Assembly: GCA_020048795.1 (NCBI GenBank)
Contig: JAIFMA010000233.1
Location: 1-20,318, forward strand
Direction: 5' to 3'
Source of the DNA: Rhodoferax sp.
Lineage (GTDB): Bacteria > Pseudomonadota > Gammaproteobacteria > Burkholderiales > Burkholderiaceae_C
DNA length: 20,318 nucleotides
Position 1 is the stretch's first letter. Every line of letters starts with the position of its first letter. Of this stretch, positions 7,478 through 14,569 are shown piece after piece. A program made the position numbers and the translations under genes. The notes under the pieces were generated by a model. That model saw nothing but the letters and a program-made list of their open reading frames with translations, searched no databases and was not told where the DNA came from.

Positions 7478-8239
7478 ATGTCCTACCCTTTCAAACCACT
7501 TTGCGCGGCCGCGCTCCTCATCCTCTGCACAACCCAGGCCCAGGCAGTCGGCAGGCTGGCTGACTTAACGGTGGTTGACCGCAGCAACGGGGTCAACCTG
7601 CCGGTCTATTTTCACGCTGGCCAGCACTGGGTGGTTGGCACACCTGGGGCCAAATACGCCATTTCACTGTGCAGCAAGGTGGGCGAGCGGCTGCTGGCGG
7701 TGACCTCGGTCGATGGCCTCAATGTGCTCAGCGGAGCCAGCGCCGCCTGGGGCCAAACCGGCTATGTGTTTGGTAGTCGCAGCTGTTACGAGATCACCGG
7801 CTGGCGCAAGAGCGACAGCGAAGTGGCAGCTTTTGAGTTCTCTGCCTCGGGCGACTCTTATGCCGCACTGACCGGTCGTCCCAAAAATCTTGGGGTGATT
7901 GGCGTGGCCCTGTTTCGTGAACGCAGACCAGAGCCAGCCATTGCACCATCGGTGCAACCGCGCCGCAGCCAGGCTGACAGCGCGCCGTCCCCATCAGCGG
8001 CTGCCCCCATGTCGATACAGAAGCTGGGGACGGCGCATGGTCAGCGCGAAGAGTCGTTGGTGTCCCACACCGAGTTCGAACGTGCCCAGACCCGACCCAA
8101 CGAGGTGATCCAGATTCGTTACGAGAGCCGCGAAGCGCTGGTGGCGCTAGGGGTGATTCCCAATGGGGTGCATCGGGTGCCCAACCCGTTTCCCATGTCG
8201 GGGCATGACAGCTACGTGCCTGACCCACCGGCCCGATAA
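7478..8239 (+). CDS. Secreted conserved protein of unknown function, first gene of an ECF sigma operon
   Basis: The 253-aa protein has a signal peptide (residues 1-22, ending TTQAQA) and then a beta-rich domain to about residue 152, with VYFHAGQHWVVGTPG, AVTSVDGLNVLSG and ITGWRKSDSEVAAFEF. This pattern recurs in conserved uncharacterised proteobacterial exported proteins. The remaining 100 residues are a low-complexity Pro/Ala/Ser linker and a short C-terminal segment (IQIRYESREALVALGVIP). The ATG at 7478 is chosen over an upstream TTG because GGAG lies 6 bp before it. Eight bp separate it from the sigma gene, so it is probably co-transcribed and may be the envelope sensor or the target of that system. 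I cannot assign a function. Confidence 0.75.
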   Translation: MSYPFKPLCAAALLILCTTQAQAVGRLADLTVVDRSNGVNLPVYFHAGQHWVVGTPGAKYAISLCSKVGERLLAVTSVDGLNVLSGASAAWGQTGYVFGSRSCYEITGWRKSDSEVAAFEFSASGDSYAALTGRPKNLGVIGVALFRERRPEPAIAPSVQPRRSQADSAPSPSAAAPMSIQKLGTAHGQREESLVSHTEFERAQTRPNEVIQIRYESREALVALGVIPNGVHRVPNPFPMSGHDSYVPDPPAR

Positions 8240-8247
8240 TTCGGGCC

Positions 8248-8847
8248 ATGCCCAGCCAAGCCGCATCATCCACACCCACCGACGAATCGCTGATGCTGCG
8301 CTTTGCACACGGTGACATGAAGGCGTTTGAGCTGCTGTATGACCGGCACGAAATGGCTTGCTGGCGCTTCATTCTGCGCAGCGTGAGGACACCGGAAATC
8401 GCAGAAGATCTGCTGCAGGATGTCTGGTTTTCCGTGGCGCGCTCAGTCGCATCCTACGCGCCTCGTGCCAAATTTCGAACTTGGCTGTTCACCCTGGCGC
8501 ACAACCGGGTGGTAGACCACTTTCGCGCCTCCCGGAACACTGTCAGCCTGGATGCAGCCGAGGACACAGACCCAGGCGATGGGGCGCTCAGGTCTGCACC
8601 TGAACTACTGGCCAACTCGGGCTTTGGCCCGTTGCGACAACTCGAATCCAGAGAGCAGGCGCTGGCCCTGCTGGGAGCCATCGAAGCCCTGCCGCTGCAA
8701 CAGCGTGAAGCATTTTTGCTGCAGGCCGAAGGCGACCTGGACGTGGCAGGCATTGCCGCGGTGACCGGTGTGAGTTTCGAGACCGCCAAAAGCCGCCTGC
8801 GCTACGCCCGCAAGCGCCTGCGCGACATCCTCTGGGAGTTTGCATGA
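8248..8847 (+). CDS. ECF-type RNA polymerase sigma factor
   Basis: The 199-aa protein has sigma region 2 at residues 15-95 (FELLYDRHEMACWRFI, AEDLLQDVWFSV, FRTWLFTLAHNRVVDHFR) and region 4 at about 135-195 (AIEALPLQQREAFLLQ, then a helix-turn-helix with IAAVTGVSFETAKSRLRYARKRLR). Regions 1 and 3 are missing, as in ECF (group 4) sigma factors. A 4-bp overlap (ATGA) couples it to the next gene, which has the membrane topology of an anti-sigma. The target promoters are not known. There is no clear ECF-type autoregulatory promoter that I could support. Confidence 0.93.
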   Translation: MPSQAASSTPTDESLMLRFAHGDMKAFELLYDRHEMACWRFILRSVRTPEIAEDLLQDVWFSVARSVASYAPRAKFRTWLFTLAHNRVVDHFRASRNTVSLDAAEDTDPGDGALRSAPELLANSGFGPLRQLESREQALALLGAIEALPLQQREAFLLQAEGDLDVAGIAAVTGVSFETAKSRLRYARKRLRDILWEFA

Positions 8848-9710
8848 CCGATGCTGACGACGACTTGCAGCAACGCTACCGCCAGGCCACCGACCATGAC
8901 GCACGCCGCCCCGCTGCCCGGGTGCGTCAGGCGGTGCTAACCCATGCACAAATGGCGCTGTGCGGATCAGCACACCAGAACCGCATGCCGATGACATCCA
9001 AACAGAAAGTGGCAGCCAATTGGCCGAATTGGAAAGCCGCTTTGGTCGCCAGCCTGTTGCTGACACCGGTGGTGGGTATTTTGGTGTCGCGGCTGCCCGA
9101 ACCGTCGCCCGAGGGCGAACAGGTAGCCCGGATGGCACCCCCTGCACCGAAGGCCACGATACCCGCCGAGGCTAGGCCGATGCCGCCGGCACCCCCGATC
9201 CCATCCGGCACTGGCCCGGCCACTGGCAAAACCACCCAGCCGACCAAAAAGTCGGCGCTCGACAATCAGCAAGTTCAGCCTGACCCGGTCGGCCGGGCCG
9301 TCGCGCAGTCAACCACAGTTGACGCTCCGGTGCCAGTGGCGGGCATCGCCCGCATGACATTGCCGAGCGCTGATGTGGCCAAGCCACGGCTTGGTGCGCT
9401 GGCTGCGAAAGAGATCCCGGAGCCTGCTCGTCCAGACCTCAATACCCTGCTACTACAGGCCGTGTCCACCGCACGGGGCACCGATGTTGAGACCCTGCTG
9501 ACTCAAGGCGCGTCGGTCAACGCCCGTGATGCCAGCGGGCAGACGGCCTTGATCGTGGCCACTCTGGCGGGGCAAGCAGACATCGTCAGACATTTGCTGA
9601 CGTTTGGGGCCGACCCGGATCTGATCGACAGGCAAGGATTGACGGCCCTGCAACATGCCAGAAAAATCGGCAATACACGCATCGAAGCCCTGCTCCAACC
9701 CCACCCATGA
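8844..9710 (+). CDS. Membrane-anchored ankyrin-repeat protein, probable anti-sigma partner
   Basis: The 288-aa protein has a polar N-terminal region of about 60 residues (with ARRPAARVRQAVLTHAQMA), one transmembrane segment (64-84), a long Pro/Ala-rich linker (87-195), and a C-terminal domain (197-288) of two to three ankyrin repeats. The repeats are recognisable from VETLLTQGASVNARDASGQTALIVATLAG and DIVRHLLTFGADPDLIDRQGLTALQHA, given here by their key residues. The topology suggests a cytoplasmic N-terminus that holds the sigma factor and periplasmic ankyrin repeats that bind a signal. That is inference from gene order and topology; no canonical anti-sigma or zinc-binding HxxxCxxC motif is present. 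Confidence 0.75.
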   Translation: MTDADDDLQQRYRQATDHDARRPAARVRQAVLTHAQMALCGSAHQNRMPMTSKQKVAANWPNWKAALVASLLLTPVVGILVSRLPEPSPEGEQVARMAPPAPKATIPAEARPMPPAPPIPSGTGPATGKTTQPTKKSALDNQQVQPDPVGRAVAQSTTVDAPVPVAGIARMTLPSADVAKPRLGALAAKEIPEPARPDLNTLLLQAVSTARGTDVETLLTQGASVNARDASGQTALIVATLAGQADIVRHLLTFGADPDLIDRQGLTALQHARKIGNTRIEALLQPHP

Positions 9711-9737
9711 ACCCTCTGGTCAACCCATCTTGACACC

Positions 9738-9840
9738 CGTAGAGGTGACCGTAAACCTTGATGGAGTTGCGTTTCATGCGGAACCTGGTGCCAACGCCTT
9801 CAGGGCGTTTTTTGCTGTCAATGATGATCTGGCCGGAAAA
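9738..9840 (-). pseudogene. Possible remnant of a mobile-element ORF
   Basis: On the minus strand a short frame contains KKRPEGVGTR and MKRNSIKVYG. These resemble a recurring segment (basic, ending in N-S-hydrophobic-K-x-Y) that I associate with uncharacterised ORFs linked to mobile elements. There is no start and no continuation on either side. The match is from memory and weak. The hairpin at 9793-9813 lies inside it, so both readings compete. Confidence 0.2.
9793..9813 (+). terminator. Candidate intrinsic terminator of the ECF sigma operon
   Basis: AACGCC (9793-9798), a 5-nt loop and GGCGTT (9804-9809) run directly into a T-run ending at 9813. It is 83 bp after the stop of the ankyrin gene and oriented to end that operon. 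The stem is only 6 bp, so termination may be partial. Confidence 0.45.
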
Positions 9841-9882
9841 GTTGCCCTGCGGCTGCACGGAACTTTTCGAGGAGAATGTTCA

Positions 9883-9974
9883 TGTCGCCTCAGTCGCTGC
9901 GTGGTGGTCTGCCTCCTTGTTGAGGCCGTAGATATTGGCCTGGCAATTTCAAGGCGCCAGCCTCTGAGGCGACA
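9883..9974. repeat. 92-bp segment bounded by 11-bp perfect inverted repeats
   Basis: TGTCGCCTCAG (9883-9893) and CTGAGGCGACA (9964-9974) are exact reverse complements and enclose 70 bp. A strong ribosome binding site (GAGGAG, 9869-9874) stands 7 bp before an ATG at 9882 that opens a 13-codon frame (MSPQSLRGGLPPC) running through the left arm. No target-site duplication is obvious. It may be a small MITE-like element, a solo IS end pair, or a structured RNA. Confidence 0.4.
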
Positions 9975-10000
9975 CCCTTTGGTTGCGGCCAGCGGCCGCC

Positions 10001-10423
10001 CTAAGAGTCAGGATTTTGGATCACCGTGCCTGACTCAAGTAACTCATCAATGCGTGCCATCACCTGCAGCCCGGTGACAGAGTAGGGATCAAATTCCGGC
10101 CATTCGATTTTTGTCTTTGGATCAACGTCCGACAGGCTGACATGCGCCATAGACCATTTTTCATAGCGTCTTTTGGCAATGCTTTCACAGTGAATGATCT
10201 CCACATTGGTGTGGCGTTGATCTGCATAGATGCGGGCATAGAGCTTGGTGACAATACCGCGTTCACCTTCAAGTGCCTGCAAATAAACGCCTTGTCCCTG
10301 GCACAAGACACCCGTGATGTCGTTTGCCTTGTTCCAGGCTTGTGCCTTCCTCAAGATCGCGTCGGTCAGGGTGCTGGTCTGCGGGACGACAGCGGTACTG
10401 ACGTAAATCACACGAATAAGCAT
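10001..10423 (-). CDS. Stand-alone BLUF blue-light sensor
   Basis: The 140-aa protein is one BLUF domain (residues 1-95), which binds FAD and senses blue light, plus a short helical tail (about 96-140). Diagnostic residues are Tyr7 (MLIRVIYVS), Asn31 (AWNKANDITGVL) and Gln49 (VYLQALEGE), together with the WSM motif (YEKWSMAHV). The aromatic-glutamine pair needed for the photocycle is intact. There is no effector domain, so it must signal through a partner, as PixD-type proteins do. The ATG at 10423 has AAGGGG upstream. The open frame continues to 10759 but lacks any similarity. It is surrounded by remnant sequence and could be an acquired single-gene module. Confidence 0.93.
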   Translation of the reverse strand: MLIRVIYVSTAVVPQTSTLTDAILRKAQAWNKANDITGVLCQGQGVYLQALEGERGIVTKLYARIYADQRHTNVEIIHCESIAKRRYEKWSMAHVSLSDVDPKTKIEWPEFDPYSVTGLQVMARIDELLESGTVIQNPDS

Positions 10424-10453
10424 TCCTGATCCCCTTCTTTGGTTGATTTGATG

Positions 10454-10459
10454 ATCATA
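10454..10459 (-). promoter_or_regulatory. Possible -10 element for the BLUF gene
   Basis: On the minus strand TATGAT occurs 31 bp before the BLUF ATG, which would give a leader of about 24 nt containing the AAGGGG ribosome binding site. No good -35 is present 17 bp upstream. This is only a weak call. Confidence 0.22.
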
Positions 10460-10469
10460 GCCAATAGCG

Positions 10470-10920
10470 CCTGACAGCGCATATCTGCGGCCATAAGGGA
10501 AGTTTTGGTGCTCTTGCTCGGCTGAGCAAAAGCCATCCGGCATCAGGACTTCAGTCAAAACAAGTTCGACAATGGGTTGGCGTGGTGCCAGCGATGATGC
10601 CCGAGGTGCTTGACCGAGCGCCGGGCAGTCTGTCAAAGTCGCCCTCGGTGAACCAGAGTTGCGCCTCCCGCCGGCTGAGCAGCACCGGCCTGGGTAAACT
10701 GCACGCTTCCAACACCATTGGTTTTGCCGTGCTGGCCACCGAAAACGCCATCCAACCACACACCAGTTTGATCGCCATCACCGCCCTGGATGACGGGCAA
10801 CGAATTGTGCTTGCCAAGTACCACAACACCCGTAAATTCACCAATCTGACGCAAAACCAGCGGTACACAGGTCTGTAGCACCAACTTGATAGGGAACGTA
10901 TCGGCGCTCAGTTTGGACAA
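10470..10920. other. Unassigned stretch with no convincing gene
   Basis: This part of the BLUF-deaminase gap holds overlapping open frames on both strands, for example 10582-10878 (+) and 10633-10920 (-). None has a recognisable domain, a good ribosome binding site or a family I know. It is probably degenerate or non-coding sequence next to the mobile-element debris that follows. I cannot say more from the sequence. Confidence 0.4.
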
Positions 10921-10934
10921 TCCTTACCGGGACT

Positions 10935-11087
10935 TGACCCCACTTCGCATGGATAAGTCCGAGGCGCTGTAGCCGCGATAGAGGTAGAGAAGGACACCGT
11001 CCTCCCCTCCCTCCGAACCGTGCGTGCGGTTCTCCAGTCAGTAGTTTCCTCATCGGGATTGACTCGCTCTGCCGACGGTGCATTTTC
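10935..11087 (-). mobile_element. Probable group II intron / reverse-transcriptase-associated fragment
   Basis: On the minus strand the frame reads RKLLTGEPHARFGGRGGR, a tell-tale peptide of the short ORF next to bacterial group II intron reverse transcriptases. The underlying DNA has the hairpin GAACCG-CACGCA-CGGTTC (11015-11032) followed by a purine-rich GGAGGGAGGGGAGGA tract, also typical of those intron ends. No reverse transcriptase domain is present, so this is a remnant. The boundaries are approximate. Confidence 0.4.
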
Positions 11088-11264
11088 ATGGTGAACCTGC
11101 CACGCGGGCAGGAAATCCAGGGTTTGCATGGGGTTCCAAGCCTGGTCCAGGGCACGATACTTCGGTTCATGCGCTTGAATGGCCTATCCGTGATCACCAT
11201 GACCGGCGACGGCAAAACCATGCTGACCGGCCCGAAAGTGTGCGCTGCCTACCTGGGTGAATGA
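11088..11264 (+). CDS. Small 58-aa ORF of unknown function
   Basis: ATG at 11088 to TGA at 11264 encodes a protein beginning MVNLPRGQEIQGLHGVPSL and ending TMLTGPKVCAAYLGE. Composition looks protein-like, but there is no clear ribosome binding site and I know no family. It lies between the intron-like fragment and a dispersed repeat, so it may be the 3' end of a lost gene and not a working one. Confidence 0.25.
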   Translation: MVNLPRGQEIQGLHGVPSLVQGTILRFMRLNGLSVITMTGDGKTMLTGPKVCAAYLGE

Positions 11265-11280
11265 TAGGTATTTTTTAAGC

Positions 11281-11326
11281 CATTTAGGCCTCTGGCCATT
11301 ATAGATAAAGCGCAAGTAGCTCCTGA
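11281..11326 (-). repeat. Dispersed intergenic repeat, copy 1 (reverse orientation)
   Basis: Read on the minus strand it contains GAGCTACTTGCGCTTTAT and GGCCAGAGGCC, the same order of cores as the copies near 13008 and 17991. It begins 3 bp after the stop of the deaminase gene and could be transcribed as its 3' end. Confidence 0.5.
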
Positions 11327-11328
11327 AG

Positions 11329-12771
11329 TTATAGTGTTTTCTGGGTCAGTTGCAGCGCCAGTTGGTTGTGTCGCTCGATCAGCGGGCCCAGCTCCAGCGT
11401 GGCGAGTTGGCCCTGGCGCACCAACACCCGGCCATTCACCACGGTGTAAGCCGCCTGCGGGCTGGAACACAGCAGCAGGGCACCGACCGGGTCATGCACG
11501 GCACCACCCGCAAATCCCAGGGTGTTCAGGTCAAACAATGCCAGGTCAGCACACATACCCACCGCCAGGTGGCCGATGTCGCTGCGTCCCAGCACTTGCG
11601 CGCCGCCCCGGGTCGCCATCCACAGCACCTCGCGCGCCGTCATCTCCGCCGGTCCGAGATCGCAACCGAAAAATGTACGCTGCTGGCCATCACTGCCCAT
11701 GCGGGTCTCTGGTGGCTGCATGGCGCGCCCCACGCGGGCCAGCAGCAGAGCTTGCCTGGCCTCATTGACCATGTGGGCCGAATCATTGCTGGCGCTACCG
11801 TCCACCCCCAGCCCCACGGGCACACCGGCGTTGAGCATTTTGCGAATCGGCGCGATGCCTGATGCGAGCCGCATATTGCTGCACGGGCAGTGCGCCACAC
11901 CGGTTCGGGTGGCTGCAAACAGGCTGATACCTTCGTCGTCGAGCTTGACGCAGTGGGCGTGCCACACGTCAGGTCCGAGCCAACCCAGGTCTTGCGCGTA
12001 TTGGGTTGGAGTGCAGTTGAACTTGGCTTGTGAATAAGCCAGATCGTGGTCGTTTTCAGCCAGGTGGGTGTGCAACCGCACACCATAACTGCGTGCCAGT
12101 CGGGCCGATTCGCGCATCAAGTCACGGCTGACGCTAAAGGGTGAACAGGGGGCCACGGCCACATTGACCATGGCACCGTGTGATGTGTCATGCCAGCTTT
12201 CGATCAGCCGCTGGGTATCTTTCAAGATAAAGGCTTCTTGCTCCACCACGCGGTCTGGCGGCAGGCCGCCCTGGCTCTGGCCCACACTCATGCTGCCCCG
12301 GGTGGCGACAAAACGCATGCCGATGGCTTGCGCCGCCTCAATGCTGTCGTCCAGTCGCACGCCGTTGGGGTAGATGTAGAGGTGGTCGCTGCTGGTGGTG
12401 CAGCCGCTGTGCAGCAACTCAGCCATGGCGATCTGGGTGCTGACCCGGACCATCTCTGGCGTGAGCCCGGCCCAGATGGGGTACAGCCCGCGCAGCCAGC
12501 CAAACAATTCGGCGTTTTGTACCTCGGGAATAGCCCGGGTCAGGCTCTGGACCATGTGGTGGTGGGTGTTGACCAGCCCGGGTATCACCAGATGGTGCCG
12601 TGCATCAATCACCGCGTCAGCCGTTTGTGGCAAAACATCGGCTGCACCAATGGCCTCTATCTGATGGCCGCGAATCAACACCGAGGCATCGCGCAGCTCG
12701 CTGGCTTGGCTCGGGTCGGGGTTGTCAAACGTGGCGATGCAGCGGGCATTTTTGATCAGCAGGCTTGTCAT
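11329..12771 (-). CDS. 8-oxoguanine deaminase-type amidohydrolase
   Basis: This 480-aa metal-dependent hydrolase belongs to the cytosine deaminase/AtzB branch of the amidohydrolase superfamily. Metal and catalytic residues are in place: NTHHH (His70, His72), HTHLAEND (His236, Glu239), WHAHC (His273) and GVDGSASND (Asp324). The segments AELFGWLRGLYPIWAGLTPE and CTTSSDHLYIYPNG are those of 8-oxoguanine deaminases, which convert 8-oxoguanine to urate. Related enzymes hydrolyse hydroxyatrazine or act on other purines and pterins, so the substrate is likely but not certain. It stands alone, with no purine catabolism genes in the window, and is flanked by repeat and remnant sequence. Confidence 0.85.
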   Translation of the reverse strand: MTSLLIKNARCIATFDNPDPSQASELRDASVLIRGHQIEAIGAADVLPQTADAVIDARHHLVIPGLVNTHHHMVQSLTRAIPEVQNAELFGWLRGLYPIWAGLTPEMVRVSTQIAMAELLHSGCTTSSDHLYIYPNGVRLDDSIEAAQAIGMRFVATRGSMSVGQSQGGLPPDRVVEQEAFILKDTQRLIESWHDTSHGAMVNVAVAPCSPFSVSRDLMRESARLARSYGVRLHTHLAENDHDLAYSQAKFNCTPTQYAQDLGWLGPDVWHAHCVKLDDEGISLFAATRTGVAHCPCSNMRLASGIAPIRKMLNAGVPVGLGVDGSASNDSAHMVNEARQALLLARVGRAMQPPETRMGSDGQQRTFFGCDLGPAEMTAREVLWMATRGGAQVLGRSDIGHLAVGMCADLALFDLNTLGFAGGAVHDPVGALLLCSSPQAAYTVVNGRVLVRQGQLATLELGPLIERHNQLALQLTQKTL

Positions 12772-12833
12772 AACGAGGGTGCTCTGTCGGATAAGGGTTT
12801 AGCCGCTATGTTCGCATCAATTTGGCGTTGGCG

Positions 12834-12953
12834 ATGAGTCTGGCTCATTTTGGTGCCTACCACGACCTGGCCCGGTGGCACCATCACATGAGCGGCGCAG
12901 GGTTTGGCGAGTTGCTCCATTTTTATCGCCCAGCCGGTTTGCCGATTGAGTAG
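12834..12953 (+). CDS. Short 39-aa ORF, possible gene fragment
   Basis: In the 426-bp gap between the deaminase and the DsbA-like gene, ATG at 12834 to TAG at 12953 encodes a His- and aromatic-rich peptide containing YHDLARWHHHMSGAG and ELLHFYRPAGLP. It reads like a piece of a real protein. No family is recognised and there is no good ribosome binding site. It may be the 3' end of a deleted gene. Confidence 0.2.
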   Translation: MSLAHFGAYHDLARWHHHMSGAGFGELLHFYRPAGLPIE

Positions 12954-13007
12954 CAGCCCTGGCTGGCCAGCGTGTGGCGCAAAGCGGCATCTGACCCCGC
13001 AGGTTAA

Positions 13008-13064
13008 ATGCTATGTTATTAGTAGCTATCAGCGCTTACAGGACAAGCGCTTCAGGCCAAAAAC
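13008..13064 (+). repeat. Dispersed intergenic repeat, copy 2
   Basis: It contains TTAGTAGCTATCAGCGCTT, then a 7-nt loop and AAGCGCT, followed by TCAGGCC. AGCGCTT/AAGCGCT (13031-13051) is a perfect 7-bp hairpin. This is the best-preserved copy of a repeat I recognise from intergenic regions of Comamonadaceae genomes. An open frame runs through it, which argues against the long upstream start of the DsbA-like gene. Confidence 0.6.
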
Positions 13065-13197
13065 ACCAAGAATATCTGTCAAAACACCACGCTGGCACTG
13101 CCCAAACCTGCTTTGTTCGCTGAAAACGCGGTGGCTGCAAGGTTTTACCCGGGGCCGCACAATGCCGGCTGAAAAGCCAAATACCGAAAAAATCCGC

Positions 13198-13860
13198 ATG
13201 ACCCAAATGCTCAAAATCGATTTTGTGTCCGACATTTCCTGCCCGTGGTGCGCCATTGGCCTCGCGGCGCTTGAGCAGGCGCTGAGCCAGTTGCGTGACG
13301 AAGTGGCGGTTGATATCCACATGCAGCCGTTTGAACTCAACCCGCAGATGCCCGCCGGGGGCCAGGACATCAGCGAGCACTTGACGCAAAAGTATGGCTC
13401 CACCCCCGAGCAACAGGCGCAGATTCGGGTCACCATCGCCCAGCGGGGGGCAGATGTGGGTTTCGTCTTTGACCCCTCTGGCCGGGGTCGCATTTACAAC
13501 ACCTTCGATGCCCACCGCCTGCTGTATTGGGCTGGCCTTGGTTCTGTACCGGGTCAGATGGCCCTGAAAAAAGCCTTGCTGGTGGCTTGTCATGGCCAAC
13601 GCCGGGCCATGGACTCGCATGAGGTGCTGCTGAGCACCGTGGCAAATGCCGCGCTGGATGTGCCACGCGCCCGGGCCATTTTGGCCGGCGATGAGTACGC
13701 CGCCGAGGTGCGTGAAGCCGAGGCCTTTTACACCGACCAGGGCATTCACTCTGTTCCCGCCGTGGTCATCAATGACCGCCACCTGATCTCGGGCGGCCAG
13801 CCTGCCGCCGTGTTCACCCAAGCCCTGCGCCAGATTGCTGCACAGCGGTCACTGGCCTGA
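13198..13860 (+). CDS. DsbA family oxidoreductase, FrnE-like
   Basis: The 220-aa protein has a thioredoxin fold with an inserted helical domain. The N-terminal strand is followed by the CxxC site SCPWCAIG (Cys15, Cys18), and the cis-proline loop is HSVPAVVIN near residue 182. YNTFDAHRLLYWA and GGQPAAVFTQALRQI are typical of the FrnE/polyketide-associated DsbA subfamily. There is no signal peptide, so it is expected in the cytoplasm, where such proteins act as thiol-disulfide isomerases linked to stress tolerance or isomerise small molecules. Starts at 13162 or 13207 are also possible. I chose the ATG at 13198; no ribosome binding site is strong. Confidence 0.85.
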   Translation: MTQMLKIDFVSDISCPWCAIGLAALEQALSQLRDEVAVDIHMQPFELNPQMPAGGQDISEHLTQKYGSTPEQQAQIRVTIAQRGADVGFVFDPSGRGRIYNTFDAHRLLYWAGLGSVPGQMALKKALLVACHGQRRAMDSHEVLLSTVANAALDVPRARAILAGDEYAAEVREAEAFYTDQGIHSVPAVVINDRHLISGGQPAAVFTQALRQIAAQRSLA

Positions 13861-13915
13861 TGCCACTGGGCATACCCCAAGACGCTCATCCAACCGCTCC
13901 TTCAAGGACAAAACC

Positions 13916-14011
13916 CTGACCCACTTTGCACGCAGAACGATTCTTGCCGCAGCGTTGGCCTGTCTGTCCGTCAGCGTGCTGGCCCAGCCCATGGCCGCTG
14001 TGCGGGTGGAC
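13916..14011 (+). pseudogene. Truncated 5' end of a secreted protein gene
   Basis: AAGGA (13904-13908) is followed after 7 bp by CTG at 13916, opening a frame that reads LTHFARRTILAAALACLSV and then SVLAQPMAAVRVDHP. That is a textbook signal peptide with cleavage probable after VLAQ. The frame is lost exactly where an IS66 transposase fragment begins on the other strand. The start is CTG where ATG would be expected, which suggests decay after truncation. The mature part is too short to identify the protein; a periplasmic binding protein or other exported enzyme is possible. Confidence 0.4.
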
Positions 14012-14260
14012 CACCCAACGCCGTAGCGTATTGGCGTTCAGACCGTTGGCCAGCGTGATGGCTGCTTTGGAGATGCCCGGTGCGCCACAGGCAGCTACGA
14101 CTGGGCGTTTGAATTCGTCGCTGTAGCGAGCATGACGGCGACCGGCCGCTGATATCTGAATTTCTGGGCTTGGAGTGTTCATGTGTCCACCTGAGTTGAT
14201 ATGGACACGATGGCCTTAAGAATTTCAGGCTGCCGCTAGATGACTTCGCCACTCGCTTAC
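14012..14260 (-). mobile_element. IS66-family left-end remnant with truncated tnpA
   Basis: Read on the minus strand, GTAAGCG (14260-14254), the usual IS66-type terminal bases, is followed by a 70-nt leader and an ATG at 14182. That frame encodes AAGRRHARYSDEFKRPVVAA and then APGISKAAITLANGLNANTLRRWV, the helix-turn-helix of IS66 TnpA. After RRWV the frame runs into antisense of the truncated secreted gene, so only about 57 codons survive. No TnpB, TnpC or right end is present. It is a dead fragment from an insertion and deletion event. Confidence 0.6.
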
Positions 14261-14368
14261 GATCAAGCCACATTCATCGCCATTGATTCGGCGGGCTGCC
14301 CGCCATCGATGAATCTCAGACCGTCCCGTCAACAAAACCCGCAACCAGTTGCATGAGTAGTCCCGTTC

Positions 14369-14442
14369 CGTCATTCAGAACGTCGTGAAGCAATCCACGA
14401 CTTGCGGACTGCATGGACTGCCGCGCTTCGCTTGCAGTGACG
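14369..14442. repeat. Imperfect palindromic intergenic repeat
   Basis: The left arm starts CGTCATT and ends GAAGCAATCCACG; the right arm starts TGGACTGCCGCGCTTCGC and ends AGTGACG. This is a decayed version of a widespread palindromic element whose ends read CGTCATTGCGAG and whose centre has CAATCC. A further scrap (CGCAATGACG) is at 14489-14498. Confidence 0.4.
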
Positions 14443-14503
14443 AGTCCCTGTTCAAAATCAGGTGCGGTATCGGGCCAGATTCGGGAGGCTCGCAATGACG
14501 TTA

Positions 14504-14569
14504 CAGGCAGACGAGGTTTTCCCGCCGCTGTGCCCGAAGTGCGGCGGGCAGATGTGCCTGATCCCCTTT
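14504..14569 (+). pseudogene. Zinc-ribbon scrap of a transposase
   Basis: The plus frame reads PPLCPKCGGQMCLIPF, the CPxCGGxM zinc motif found near the C-terminus of IS91-like and some other transposases. It has no catalytic domain upstream and the similarity stops at about 14569. It is a fragment of a mobile element. Confidence 0.35.

Noticed and set aside
9985..9999. GCGGCC/GGCCGC hairpin as the BLUF terminator
   Set aside because: It follows the BLUF stop closely, but no T-run follows it on the minus strand and the loop is only 3 nt.
10424..10759. N-terminal extension of the BLUF frame
   Set aside because: The BLUF domain starts at the ATG at 10423 with a good AAGGGG ribosome binding site; the upstream residues show no domain.
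12904..13197. N-terminal extension of the FrnE-like frame
   Set aside because: It crosses dispersed repeat copy 2, and the DsbA fold starts at residue 5 or so of the ATG at 13198.
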